15,012 nucleotides of DNA from Paramuribaculum sp. (GCA_009775605.1 VSPV01000056.1:1-15012), one strand, 5' to 3'; counted from the stretch's first letter, positions 7,456-14,591 are shown. A program made the numbers and translations. The notes: generated from the letters alone by a model not told the origin.

Positions 7456-8315
7456 TGCTGAAGCGTCACTTGCCGGGCATGACCTCGCTGCCGGCTGTAG
7501 CGCTTACGGCCGTGCTGATGCTGTGTGCCTGCCGCGAGGACAAGAAGGATTTCGTGGACCTGAAATACGACCCCGAGACCTTCGCCACCATGACCACCAC
7601 CGATGTCTCCACGCTGATTTCCGATTCGGGGCTTGTGCGCTACCGCATAGATTCGCCGCTGTGGCTGGTGTTTGACGAGGCCCGGGAACCCAACTGGAAG
7701 TTCCCCGACGGCCTCCATCTGGAGAAATACGACAATATGATGCGCCGTGAGGCCACAGTGGACTGTGACTCCGCCCTGTTTCTCAAAAACAAGCAGCTGT
7801 GGCGCCTCGACGGTTATGTGGACATAAAGAACACCGCCGGAGAGAAATTCCTCACCAACCAGCTCTTCTGGGACCAGCGCCACGAGAAAGTGTACAGCGA
7901 TTCATTCATTCACATAGAGCGCGCCGACCGCATAATCGAGGGATATGGCTTCGAGAGCAACGACCGTATGACGGAATACCGCGTGCTGAACGTGAGCGGC
8001 ATTTTCCCCGCCGACCAGTTTACGGAGCGCGCGGAGGAATATGACGGCGAAGGAGACGAGGCACCGCAGCCATCCGTGGCCGAACCTACGGCGGCCGACC
8101 GCCAGGCTCCCGACCGTCTTTCGGGCCGTCAGCGCACGCGCCGCACCGCCGCCGCTGCTGACAGTGCTTCGGCCGTGGCTGAACCGGTTCCTGCTGTCCG
8201 TAAGCCCGAGAAGACACCGGCCGTAAAGGCACGCCGCCCGCTGAAACCCTTGAAACTCGATGAGTCCGGCGGTCCGAAAAAGCTTGAACTCTCCAATCAA
8301 AATTCCAAGAAATGA
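7455..8315 (+). CDS. lptC: LPS export periplasmic protein LptC, with a long disordered tail
   Basis: LptC relays lipopolysaccharide from the LptB2FG transporter to LptA across the periplasm. The 286-residue product has an N-terminal hydrophobic segment ending in a lipobox-like LCAC (23-26), so it may be a lipoprotein with Cys26 as first mature residue. Residues about 35-190 read as the LptC beta-jellyroll: SGLVRYRIDSPLWLVFDE, FPDGLHLEKYD, LWRLDGYVDIKN, LFWDQRHEKVYSD, IIEGYGFESND. Residues about 191-286 form an Ala/Pro/Arg-rich, low-complexity tail not expected in the core family. Start and stop overlap both neighbours (TAATG at 7453-7457, ATGA at 8312-8315). The family call is well supported; lipidation is inferred. 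Confidence 0.85.
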   Translation: MLKRHLPGMTSLPAVALTAVLMLCACREDKKDFVDLKYDPETFATMTTTDVSTLISDSGLVRYRIDSPLWLVFDEAREPNWKFPDGLHLEKYDNMMRREATVDCDSALFLKNKQLWRLDGYVDIKNTAGEKFLTNQLFWDQRHEKVYSDSFIHIERADRIIEGYGFESNDRMTEYRVLNVSGIFPADQFTERAEEYDGEGDEAPQPSVAEPTAADRQAPDRLSGRQRTRRTAAAADSASAVAEPVPAVRKPEKTPAVKARRPLKPLKLDESGGPKKLELSNQNSKK

Positions 8316-9595
8316 CACTCACTACCTGGATAATCCTCGCCGTGGTCTCCCTGATATTCTCAGGGCTTTTTTCAGGCACGGAAATAGCGTTCATCACTTC
8401 CGACCGCGTGAGAATGGAACTCGACGTGAAATCGGGCGGTTTTCTTGCCAAGACCGTCGGCCGGTTCTATGCCGACCCCAATCTGTTCATCTCCACCATT
8501 CTCGTAGGCAACAATGTGATGCTGGTAATCTACGGAATGGGTGCGGCCGCGCTCCTCGACCCCTGGATTGAAAGCTGGTGTACCAACCAGGCCGTGGTGC
8601 TCATTCTCTCCACCCTCATTTCCACGGCCGTTATTCTGCTTGTGGGCGAGTTTTTCCCAAAGTCGATTTTCCGCATCAATCCCTATACGTCGCTGAAGAT
8701 TTTCGCGATTCCGGTGGCCATTTTCTATGTGATTCTCTATCCGGTGTCGATATTCAGCTCATGGCTTTCAACGGCGCTTATGCGGCTTTTCGGAGTGAAG
8801 GCAGACAGTTCGCGGGTGCGCATGCTCACGGTGGGCGACCTCAACCAGTATCTGGAGAAGACCATAGATGAGGTAAATCCCGAGAAAACGCCGGTGGAAA
8901 CAGAAGTGAAGATATTCCATAACGCCCTTGATTTCTCCACAACGCATCTGCGCGACTGCATGCAGCCCCGCAATGAAATTGTGGCTGTGAATGTATCCAC
9001 CGTCACGCGCGACGAGCTCTCCGCGCTCTTCACTTCCTCGGGCCGCAGCAAAATCGTGGTGTATCGCGATGATATAGACGACGTTCTGGGTTATATCCAC
9101 GTGAGCGAGCTGTTCAACCCCGAGACCGACTGGAAAGACCATATTAAGCCTGTGGTGTTTGCGCCTGAGTCGCTGCTGGCCAACAAGATGATGCGGCGTC
9201 TGCTTGCCGAGAAACGCTCCATGGCCATTGTGGTTGACGAGTTCGGTGGCACCGCCGGACTGGTGACGCTCGAAGACCTCGTGGAAGAGATATTCGGCGA
9301 TATACAGGACGAGCATGACAAAGGCACCGTGATGGTGCGCGAGACGGAGCCGGGCGTATATGAGTGCTCGGGACGCGTGGAAATTGAGTATCTGCGCGAG
9401 AATTTCCACCTCGACATTCCTGAGGATGACGATTATCAGACACTCGCCGGTTATATACTTTATTCCACCGGCAACATCCCTCCGCAGGGCGCCGAACTTA
9501 CCATCGACGACTATCTCTTCACAATCAAGCGCCGCACCGCCACCCGCCTCGAGCTCATAACCATCACCAAGGCGCAACCCCAGGAAGGGGAGTGA
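8312..9595 (+). CDS. DUF21/CNNM-type membrane protein with CBS pair and CorC/HlyC domain
   Basis: A 427-residue inner-membrane protein of the family often annotated 'hemolysin' and related to GldE, CorC and CNNM Mg2+ transporters. The DUF21 membrane part (about 1-165) starts with IFSGLFSGTEIAFITSDR (15-32) and has helices near 3-25, 58-85, 93-115 and 127-160. A tandem CBS module follows: first repeat about 215-266 (DCMQPRNEIVAV to VLGYIHVSELF), second about 280-332 with the conserved MAIVVDEFGGTAGLVTLEDLVEEIFGDI. The CorC_HlyC domain spans about 345-418. Metal-ion export or regulation is the best-supported role of the family; hemolysis is not implied. It is the last gene of the coaX unit and overlaps lptC by ATGA. 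Confidence 0.9.
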   Translation: MTLTTWIILAVVSLIFSGLFSGTEIAFITSDRVRMELDVKSGGFLAKTVGRFYADPNLFISTILVGNNVMLVIYGMGAAALLDPWIESWCTNQAVVLILSTLISTAVILLVGEFFPKSIFRINPYTSLKIFAIPVAIFYVILYPVSIFSSWLSTALMRLFGVKADSSRVRMLTVGDLNQYLEKTIDEVNPEKTPVETEVKIFHNALDFSTTHLRDCMQPRNEIVAVNVSTVTRDELSALFTSSGRSKIVVYRDDIDDVLGYIHVSELFNPETDWKDHIKPVVFAPESLLANKMMRRLLAEKRSMAIVVDEFGGTAGLVTLEDLVEEIFGDIQDEHDKGTVMVRETEPGVYECSGRVEIEYLRENFHLDIPEDDDYQTLAGYILYSTGNIPPQGAELTIDDYLFTIKRRTATRLELITITKAQPQEGE

Positions 9596-9646
9596 CCCAC
9601 GGGTGTAATCCAACGAATCCGTTTCGCCTGCAAGACAGTCTAAAAG

Positions 9647-9674
9647 GTAGGGCTGCTCCATGGAGCAGCCGCCG
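9647..9674 (+). repeat. GTAG-headed palindromic repeat, copy A (REP-like)
   Basis: GTAGGG leads into a perfect 20-bp palindrome, GGCTGCTCCA/TGGAGCAGCC (9651-9670). It is the left half of a head-out inverted pair with copy B (9691-9718). The two 28-mers align without gaps at 20 of 28 positions. All three differing stem pairs keep pairing (C-G to A-T, T-A to A-T, C-G to G-C). Confidence 0.7.
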
Positions 9675-9690
9675 GCAGCGCGTCGGGTGT

Positions 9691-9718
9691 CAGCGGATGC
9701 ACGAGCGTGCATCCCTAC
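9691..9718 (-). repeat. GTAG-headed palindromic repeat, copy B (REP-like)
   Basis: On the minus strand: GTAGGG, then GGATGCACG/CGTGCATCC with a 2-nt centre (arms 9706-9714 and 9695-9703). It faces copy A, so the 72-bp unit 9647-9718 begins GTAGGG and ends CCCTAC with 16 bp between the halves. The 16-mer TTGTAGGGATGCACGC recurs at 14921-14936, and the framework GGATGC-N8-GCATCCGCTGAC recurs in the terminator at 14552-14591. Confidence 0.7.
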
Positions 9719-9761
9719 AACTTTGCGTAATCACAGTATTATTTATTAGGCGTAAAACGCA

Positions 9762-9781
9762 GGATGCGCGATTTCTGTACA
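9762..9781 (-). repeat. Decayed REP-like copy between the repeat pair and the sulfatase gene
   Basis: GGATGCGCGATTT (9762-9774) is an exact 13-nt match to the reverse complement of 14566-14578 in the GH38 terminator. It is followed by CTGTACAA in place of the expected GCATCC-CTACAA, as if one arm of the palindrome had been lost. It cannot form the family hairpin. Confidence 0.45.
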
Positions 9782-9824
9782 ACCGGCGTGCGACAGCGGC
9801 CGGAAAAGATGGTCTATGCCCTTG

Positions 9825-11339
9825 TTAGTTCTTGGGGAAGTTGGGGCTGTAGAGGAGGGTGGTGGAGCGGGTCTGGAGTTTGTCGTCGCGCACCCACTCA
9901 TCGCCGCGCTCGCTCAGGTGGTCGGCAAGGGCGCGGCGCATCTCGGAAGCTTTGGCGGCGTATTTTTTATTGCCGATCAGATTGGTGGTTTCCTCCGGAT
10001 CGGCAGTAAGGTCAAACAGCTGTTCCTGGCCGTTGCGGAGGAACCAGATATACTTCATTCTGCCGTCGGTGAGGCCACACCAGTAATTGTTGTCGGAATA
10101 GCATGTGGCGTGCTCCAGGTCAATCCAGCGGCGCCACTGAGGATTCTTCTGAGTGATGAGCGCAAGCATAGAGCGGCCGTCCATGTTGGCCGGAACTTCA
10201 GCTCCGGCGGCGTCGAGGAATGTGGGAAGTATGTCGCGCAGTTCCACGGGCTGCTCCATCACGGAGCCTTTGGCATGCACGGCGCCCGTGCTTTCAGGCA
10301 CTTTCACAATCATCGGGATGGCTGCCGAGCCTTCGTAAGGATAGGTCTTGCGCCAGGAATTGTGATCGCCCATCATGTCGCCGTGGTCGGAGGTGAACAC
10401 AATCAGTGCGTCGTCATACATCCCTTTTTCCTTAAGGGCCTTGATAATGTCGCCTACCTGTTCGTCGATGAACGTTACCGAGGCATAGTAATGGCGGCGG
10501 GTATTCTCCACATATTCGTCGCTGAACTGCGCATAGGGGGCTGTGGGGTTCTGGGCGGGATCGGTCACCTTGCTGCCTACATCCTTGCTCCACTCGCCGT
10601 GGGCGGCCGGAGGAATTTCCACGCCGTCGTACATCGAGAGGATGCGCTGCGGGGGATCGTAGGGGCTGTGGGGGCGTGCAAACGATATTTTGAGGAACAG
10701 CGGACGGACGGAAGCGGTGTCGAAATGCTCGATGCTGCGCACGGCGGTTGTTCCGGTCCATGCCGTTGGGTGAAGCTGTTCGGGGAGCTTGTAGGCAGCC
10801 GCTGCGTGGCCGTTCCAGTCTATTCCGGTGGAGTCGGGGTTCACTCCCGGGGCCATGGTCTGGAACCATTTGCGGTAGTCGCTCACGAAGTTTGGCGATT
10901 CCACGCGTCCGCTCTCATCCACCAGCGTGGCGTGGAAGCCGTGGAGGGCGTTCTGGGGTGTCCAGTGCATCTTCCCTGTGCCGAGAGCAAGATAGCCGTT
11001 GTCGCGGAGCATCTGGGGCATCTCGTAGAGGTAGTGCTCGCCTATGCGGCTGGAGTAGCCCAGAAGGCCGTGGTGCCAGGGCGACATCCCCGTGAGCAAT
11101 CCCGAACGTGCGGGGGTGCTGCTCGGTGCCGATGAGTAGGCGTTGTTGAAGAAGAAGCCGTCGGATGCGAGCGAGTCGAGATTCGGCGTCTTTATGGCGT
11201 ATTTTCCGGCGCAACCCAGCGCGTCGCCTCGCTGCTGGTCGGTAATGATCAGTATGATATGGGGCTGTTTGCGGGCCTGGGCGTCGTGGGGCATGCACAG
11301 CGGCAAAGCGAGTCCGGAGAGTAATATCGAGGTTTTCAT
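9825..11339 (-). CDS. Exported S1-family sulfatase, serine-type
   Basis: Removes sulfate esters, probably from a glycan, in the periplasm or at the cell surface. The start at 11339 gives 504 residues beginning with a signal peptide (MKTSILLSGLALPL, cleavage near DAQA) just before HIILIITDQQRGD. The frame stays open upstream to 11558, but that stretch covers the promoter. The maturation motif is S74-x-P76-x-R78 followed by SGLLTG, so Ser74 would be converted to formylglycine by a radical-SAM anSME enzyme, not in this window. Other active-site elements: metal-binding Asp in ITDQQR (33-37), GKMHW (122-126), RPHSPY (222-227), TSDHGDMMGDH (316-326) and the Lys in WRKTYPYEG (329-337). C-terminal subdomain: FDLTADPEETTNL. 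The GH38 gene is divergent from it. Substrate and subfamily cannot be read from sequence. Confidence 0.9.
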   Translation of the reverse strand: MKTSILLSGLALPLCMPHDAQARKQPHIILIITDQQRGDALGCAGKYAIKTPNLDSLASDGFFFNNAYSSAPSSTPARSGLLTGMSPWHHGLLGYSSRIGEHYLYEMPQMLRDNGYLALGTGKMHWTPQNALHGFHATLVDESGRVESPNFVSDYRKWFQTMAPGVNPDSTGIDWNGHAAAAYKLPEQLHPTAWTGTTAVRSIEHFDTASVRPLFLKISFARPHSPYDPPQRILSMYDGVEIPPAAHGEWSKDVGSKVTDPAQNPTAPYAQFSDEYVENTRRHYYASVTFIDEQVGDIIKALKEKGMYDDALIVFTSDHGDMMGDHNSWRKTYPYEGSAAIPMIVKVPESTGAVHAKGSVMEQPVELRDILPTFLDAAGAEVPANMDGRSMLALITQKNPQWRRWIDLEHATCYSDNNYWCGLTDGRMKYIWFLRNGQEQLFDLTADPEETTNLIGNKKYAAKASEMRRALADHLSERGDEWVRDDKLQTRSTTLLYSPNFPKN

Positions 11340-11395
11340 CTGGCAATAAACAGGAGAATGGATAAGATTTTCGGGATATAATGATTGAATAATTG

Positions 11396-11403
11396 CAAAT
11401 TTA
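11396..11403 (-). promoter_or_regulatory. Bacteroidota -7 element for the sulfatase
   Basis: On the minus strand TAAATTTG (11403 to 11396) matches TAnnTTTG, 56 nt before the ATG. A TTTC (11425 to 11422) lies 18 bp upstream, a 3-of-4 match to the -33 TTTG at acceptable spacing. Predicted leader about 50 nt. Confidence 0.55.
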
Positions 11404-11408
11404 GCAAA

Positions 11409-11424
11409 TTCTCCGGAAGGAGAA
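11409..11424. promoter_or_regulatory. Inverted repeat within the sulfatase promoter, possible operator
   Basis: TTCTCC (11409-11414), GGAA, GGAGAA (11419-11424): a perfect 6-bp inverted repeat with a 4-bp centre, filling the space between the putative -33 and -7 boxes of the sulfatase. It lies in the 241-bp control region shared with the divergent GH38 gene, so one regulator could serve both. No cognate regulator is visible. Confidence 0.35.
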
Positions 11425-11533
11425 AGGCCATACTGACTGTCTTTGTGGCCAATGCTGCCGATTAGGTAACTGAATAATAGTATAGTGCTGACAAAAAGTA
11501 GAATTATGCAGGTTTTTGACGGGAAATGAAACA

Positions 11534-11541
11534 TATATTTG
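11534..11541 (+). promoter_or_regulatory. Bacteroidota -7 element for the GH38 gene
   Basis: TATATTTG matches TAnnTTTG, 39 nt before the ATG at 11581. A TTTG at 11515-11518 is 15 bp upstream, shorter than the usual spacing of about 19-20. The predicted leader is about 35 nt and contains a start-stop codon pair ATGTAA (11573-11578), two bases before the gene. Confidence 0.5.
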
Positions 11542-11580
11542 TAAAGGTAAATTGCCAATCAAATCCAATTCCATGTAAAG

Positions 11581-14493
11581 ATGAAGTGTAAAGCGTTATT
11601 TTTTATTTTAGGCGCATTGGCGCAGGTATCGGTTTTAATGGCTTCTCCTCTGAAACCGGAATATAATGTGAAGCCACTTTTCGGGTATCTGCCTGATGGA
11701 AAGCCCGGGCGAATAGTAGAACTGACCGTGAAAAACGGAGGGCGAGGCGCCGATATCGAAGTGAAGACTTCCTACAAAAAGGATGCCCAGCATTTCCGCC
11801 ACAAGGTGGGTGCCAGAGATACGGTCGCCACTTTCGAGGTGATGCTTCCGGCGTCGGTGCCTACCGATCGCAAGTCAACCGCTACGGTGAAGGTGAAGTG
11901 CAACGGTGAGAGCAGTTCGATGAAGATTCCTGTAACCCCGATGCGTCACTGGACGGTCTATCTCTTTAACCACGCCCATGTGGACATAGGCTATACCAAC
12001 ACCCACAAGAATGTGGAGAAACTGCATACGTCAAACGTGGTTGAAGGCATGGCCCTGGGCCGCGAGACGGCTCACTATCCCCACGGGAGCCGCTATGTGT
12101 GGAATCCTGAGGTGACGTGGCCGGTGGAGCGTCTGCTGCATTCCCATCCGGAGCGGGAGGCAGAGGTGATTGAATCGCTGAAAAGCGGCGCCATAGCCGC
12201 CGATGCCGCATACGTCAACCTCAATACCAGCATCTGTGCCGACGAGGAGATGTTTCATGTGTTCCGTTATTCACGCGATCTTCAGCGCAAAGCCGGAGTG
12301 CCAATCGACGTGTTCCAGCAGTTTGATATCCCCGGAATTTCATGGGGCCTGCTTCCGGTCATGGCGCAGGAGGGTGTGAAGTATGTGGTTTCGTGGCCTA
12401 ACTCTGACCGCGCCGGTCTTGCCCACAACTACGATATTGACGGGAAGCCTTTCTGGTGGGTTGGCCCCGACGGAAAATCCAAAGTGCTTTTCCTGCAGCC
12501 GGGCAAGTATGCCAACAGCGGCAGCATGGACAAGGGCATGACCACGGGCCGTCCGTGGTTCGGCCAGCGCGATGCCCGTAAGGTTCCGGCCCGAATCGCC
12601 ACCGGTGAGGCCAACGTTGATTTTACCTCCACGCTGCAGGAGCTTGAGGATAAAAACTTCCCCTACGATATATGCGTGCTGTCATGGACACTGTGGGACA
12701 ACTGTCCGTTGGACGCCGATGTGCCTCACGCCGTGAAAGCATGGAGCGACCGTTATGCCTTCCCGAAAATCGTGATAAGCGGAGGCCACGAGTTCATGAG
12801 CGAGTTTGAGCGGCGTTACGGCGACAGTCTGCCCGTGGTGCGCGGCGATTATACCGAATACTGGACCGACGGCCTCGGGAGCGCCGCGAAATACACATCG
12901 ATGAACCGCAGCAACAAGGAGCAGATGATTCAGGCCGAGACCCTGTGGTCGATGCTCAGAGCAGGCGCCGCCGCTCCCCGCGCAGAGATGGACGAGAGCT
13001 GGCGCAATATCCTGATGGGATCGGAGCACACATGGGACTTTGAGAATCCCTGGGAACCTTATTTCCATGAGGCCCTGTGGGAATCGAAAAAAGCATATTT
13101 CGAGGAAGCACACCGGGAGTCCACGGCAATGCTCGACGAGGCTCTGGGACATGGCGCCGATAAATCCGACGGCGGACTCGGCCCCAAAGAAGGCCCTTCC
13201 AAGGGGGGTGTGACGGTCTATAACACCCACTCGTGGAATACCAACGGTCTTGTGACGCTGGACGCGAAGGAAAGCGCTCTTGGCGACCGTGTGGTTGACG
13301 ATTCCGGCCGCGCGGTGCCTTCGCAGCGACTGTCGGACGGAACGCTGGTGTTCCTCGCATCGGATGTCCCCGCGTTGGGTTCGCGCCATTACCGTGTGGG
13401 TGAGGGTGAATCGGTGGCACCGGCGACTCCCGGCCGCGCCGACGGCTTTACTCTCGACAACGGTGTGGTCCGTGTGAAGGTCGATCCTAAATCAGGAAAT
13501 ATCGTGACGCTTGACCGCAATGGCGATTCCTACAATTATATTGATTCGAAAGTTGACGGAGGTGCCAACAGCTGTTCGTGGCTGCCCGCCAATATCGACA
13601 GCCCCGTTGCCGATTCGGTAATATCGGTGGCTTTCACCGAACGCGGCCCTCTGGTAAACGAGATAGCCGTGACCTCTGCCCTGAAGGGATGCCGCGGGGT
13701 GACACGATGCATACGTCTGGTAGCCGGTCAGCCCTGGGTAGAGATATCCAACACGGTAGACAAACTTCCTCTTACGGAAAAAGACGGTATCCACTTCGGG
13801 TTCGGTTTCAATGTGGAGAATCCGCACACAACCATAGATATTCCATGGGGTGTGATGGAGGTGGAGAAAGACCAGTGGCCGCAGGCCAACCGCAACTGGC
13901 TTGCCGTGCAGCGATGGGTCAATGTGGCTAACGACGCGCGCGGCGTGGCCTTGTGCAGTCTCGATGCTCCGCTTATCGAACATGGAACCCGTTCGGCCAA
14001 TATCTCTCTCGGCTGGGGAGGACAAGGCCCTTGGACCGAACACCTTGACCCCTCTGCAACCATCTACTCCTGGGCGATGAACAACCACTGGCACACCAAC
14101 TTCCCTCTTACACAGGACGGCCCGGTGGAGTTCCGTTACCGCCTGATGCCTCACTCGGGCCTGACGCTTGCACAGATCAACCGTTTCGGTCTGGAGCAGT
14201 CGCAGCCGTTGCTTCACGTCATGTCTGACAGCCATAAGGAAGCAGGGCAACTGGTGGCTCTCGACAATGAAAACGTTTACGTGACCATGGTCATGCCTAC
14301 CGAAAGAGACAATGAGTTTGTGGTGCGTCTGCGTTCACTTTCGGCTGAGCCGGAGACGGTACGCCTCTCTTTCCCCTCGCGCCGCCCGGCATCGGTTGGC
14401 CTTTGTGAGACAGAAGAGACCGTGACGCAGCCCGTAACCGATACCATTTCCATGCATCCCTACGGCATGGCAGTCATTAAAGTGAAATACTGA
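11581..14493 (+). CDS. Exported GH38-family glycoside hydrolase (alpha-mannosidase-like)
   Basis: A 970-residue secreted enzyme. It has a signal peptide (MKCKALFFILGALAQVSVLMA, cleavage near 21), an N-terminal beta domain (about 25-120), then the GH38 catalytic part from about 124. The metal-binding pair is in HAHVDIGYT (131-139, His133 and Asp135). ADEE (220-223) sits where GH38 enzymes carry the Asp nucleophile, and SEHTWD (481-486) supplies a likely third metal-binding His. Residues from about 640 form the large C-terminal beta-sandwich region (NGVVRVKVDPKSGNIVTLDR onward). Family members use Zn or Ca and retain configuration on alpha-mannosides. The HVDIGYT and ADEE contexts differ from classical Golgi/lysosomal enzymes, so another linkage or sugar is possible. 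Divergent from a sulfatase, which suggests joint action on a sulfated host glycan. Confidence 0.85.
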   Translation: MKCKALFFILGALAQVSVLMASPLKPEYNVKPLFGYLPDGKPGRIVELTVKNGGRGADIEVKTSYKKDAQHFRHKVGARDTVATFEVMLPASVPTDRKSTATVKVKCNGESSSMKIPVTPMRHWTVYLFNHAHVDIGYTNTHKNVEKLHTSNVVEGMALGRETAHYPHGSRYVWNPEVTWPVERLLHSHPEREAEVIESLKSGAIAADAAYVNLNTSICADEEMFHVFRYSRDLQRKAGVPIDVFQQFDIPGISWGLLPVMAQEGVKYVVSWPNSDRAGLAHNYDIDGKPFWWVGPDGKSKVLFLQPGKYANSGSMDKGMTTGRPWFGQRDARKVPARIATGEANVDFTSTLQELEDKNFPYDICVLSWTLWDNCPLDADVPHAVKAWSDRYAFPKIVISGGHEFMSEFERRYGDSLPVVRGDYTEYWTDGLGSAAKYTSMNRSNKEQMIQAETLWSMLRAGAAAPRAEMDESWRNILMGSEHTWDFENPWEPYFHEALWESKKAYFEEAHRESTAMLDEALGHGADKSDGGLGPKEGPSKGGVTVYNTHSWNTNGLVTLDAKESALGDRVVDDSGRAVPSQRLSDGTLVFLASDVPALGSRHYRVGEGESVAPATPGRADGFTLDNGVVRVKVDPKSGNIVTLDRNGDSYNYIDSKVDGGANSCSWLPANIDSPVADSVISVAFTERGPLVNEIAVTSALKGCRGVTRCIRLVAGQPWVEISNTVDKLPLTEKDGIHFGFGFNVENPHTTIDIPWGVMEVEKDQWPQANRNWLAVQRWVNVANDARGVALCSLDAPLIEHGTRSANISLGWGGQGPWTEHLDPSATIYSWAMNNHWHTNFPLTQDGPVEFRYRLMPHSGLTLAQINRFGLEQSQPLLHVMSDSHKEAGQLVALDNENVYVTMVMPTERDNEFVVRLRSLSAEPETVRLSFPSRRPASVGLCETEETVTQPVTDTISMHPYGMAVIKVKY

Positions 14494-14505
14494 GAGGGGA
14501 ACTTC

Positions 14506-14520
14506 TTGTAGGGCCAAATC
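14506..14520 (+). repeat. Decayed REP-like head
   Basis: TTGTAGGG followed directly by CCAAATC. Relative to the expected GTAGGGATGCCAAATC it lacks ATG. CCAAATC is also the start of the terminator loop region at 14564-14570. Read as a degenerate copy of the family lying between the GH38 stop and its terminator. Confidence 0.4.
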
Positions 14521-14551
14521 AATAGCAAGTAGTCCTGACGATAAAAATAAA

Positions 14552-14591
14552 GGTCAGTGGATGCCAAATCGCGCATCCGCTGACCTTTTTT
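14552..14591 (+). terminator. Intrinsic terminator of the GH38 gene, built on the REP-like palindrome
   Basis: A 13-bp stem, GGTCAGTGGATGC (14552-14564) with GCATCCGCTGACC (14573-14585), one U-G wobble, 8-nt loop, then six T. The other strand ends in an A/T tract too (14541-14551), so it may act both ways. The core GGATGC-N8-GCATCCGCTGAC is the same as in copy B at 9691-9718, with the same loop length, differing mainly in the loop. Confidence 0.88.

Larger units (their letters stand above)
9596..9824. other. Intergenic region between convergent genes, filled with repeats
   Basis: 229 bp between the CorC-type gene and the convergent sulfatase stop. Besides the repeats listed at 9647-9674, 9691-9718 and 9762-9781, there is a small GCGT-AAA-ACGC hairpin (9750-9760) and a CCGGC/GCCGG stem with an 11-nt loop (about 9782-9802). 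Neither strand shows a textbook hairpin plus T-run, so the REP palindromes may be what stops transcription from both sides. No credible gene. Confidence 0.6.

Noticed and set aside
9647..9781. CRISPR array or insertion-sequence end.
   Set aside because: The repeats are palindromic, in both orientations, irregularly spaced, and there is no transposase or Cas gene in the window.
9592..9828. A 78-codon plus-strand open frame spanning the repeat region.
   Set aside because: It is made of the palindromes themselves and overlaps the sulfatase stop; no coding signal.
9816..11135. A 439-codon plus-strand open frame opposite the sulfatase.
   Set aside because: The minus-strand frame encodes a complete sulfatase with all active-site motifs. 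The opposite frame gives no recognisable domain and comes from GC-rich codon bias.
11340..11558. N-terminal extension of the sulfatase by 73 residues with an extra hydrophobic segment.
   Set aside because: The extension covers the TAAATTTG promoter and the leader. The internal ATG at 11339 gives a proper signal peptide right before the catalytic domain.
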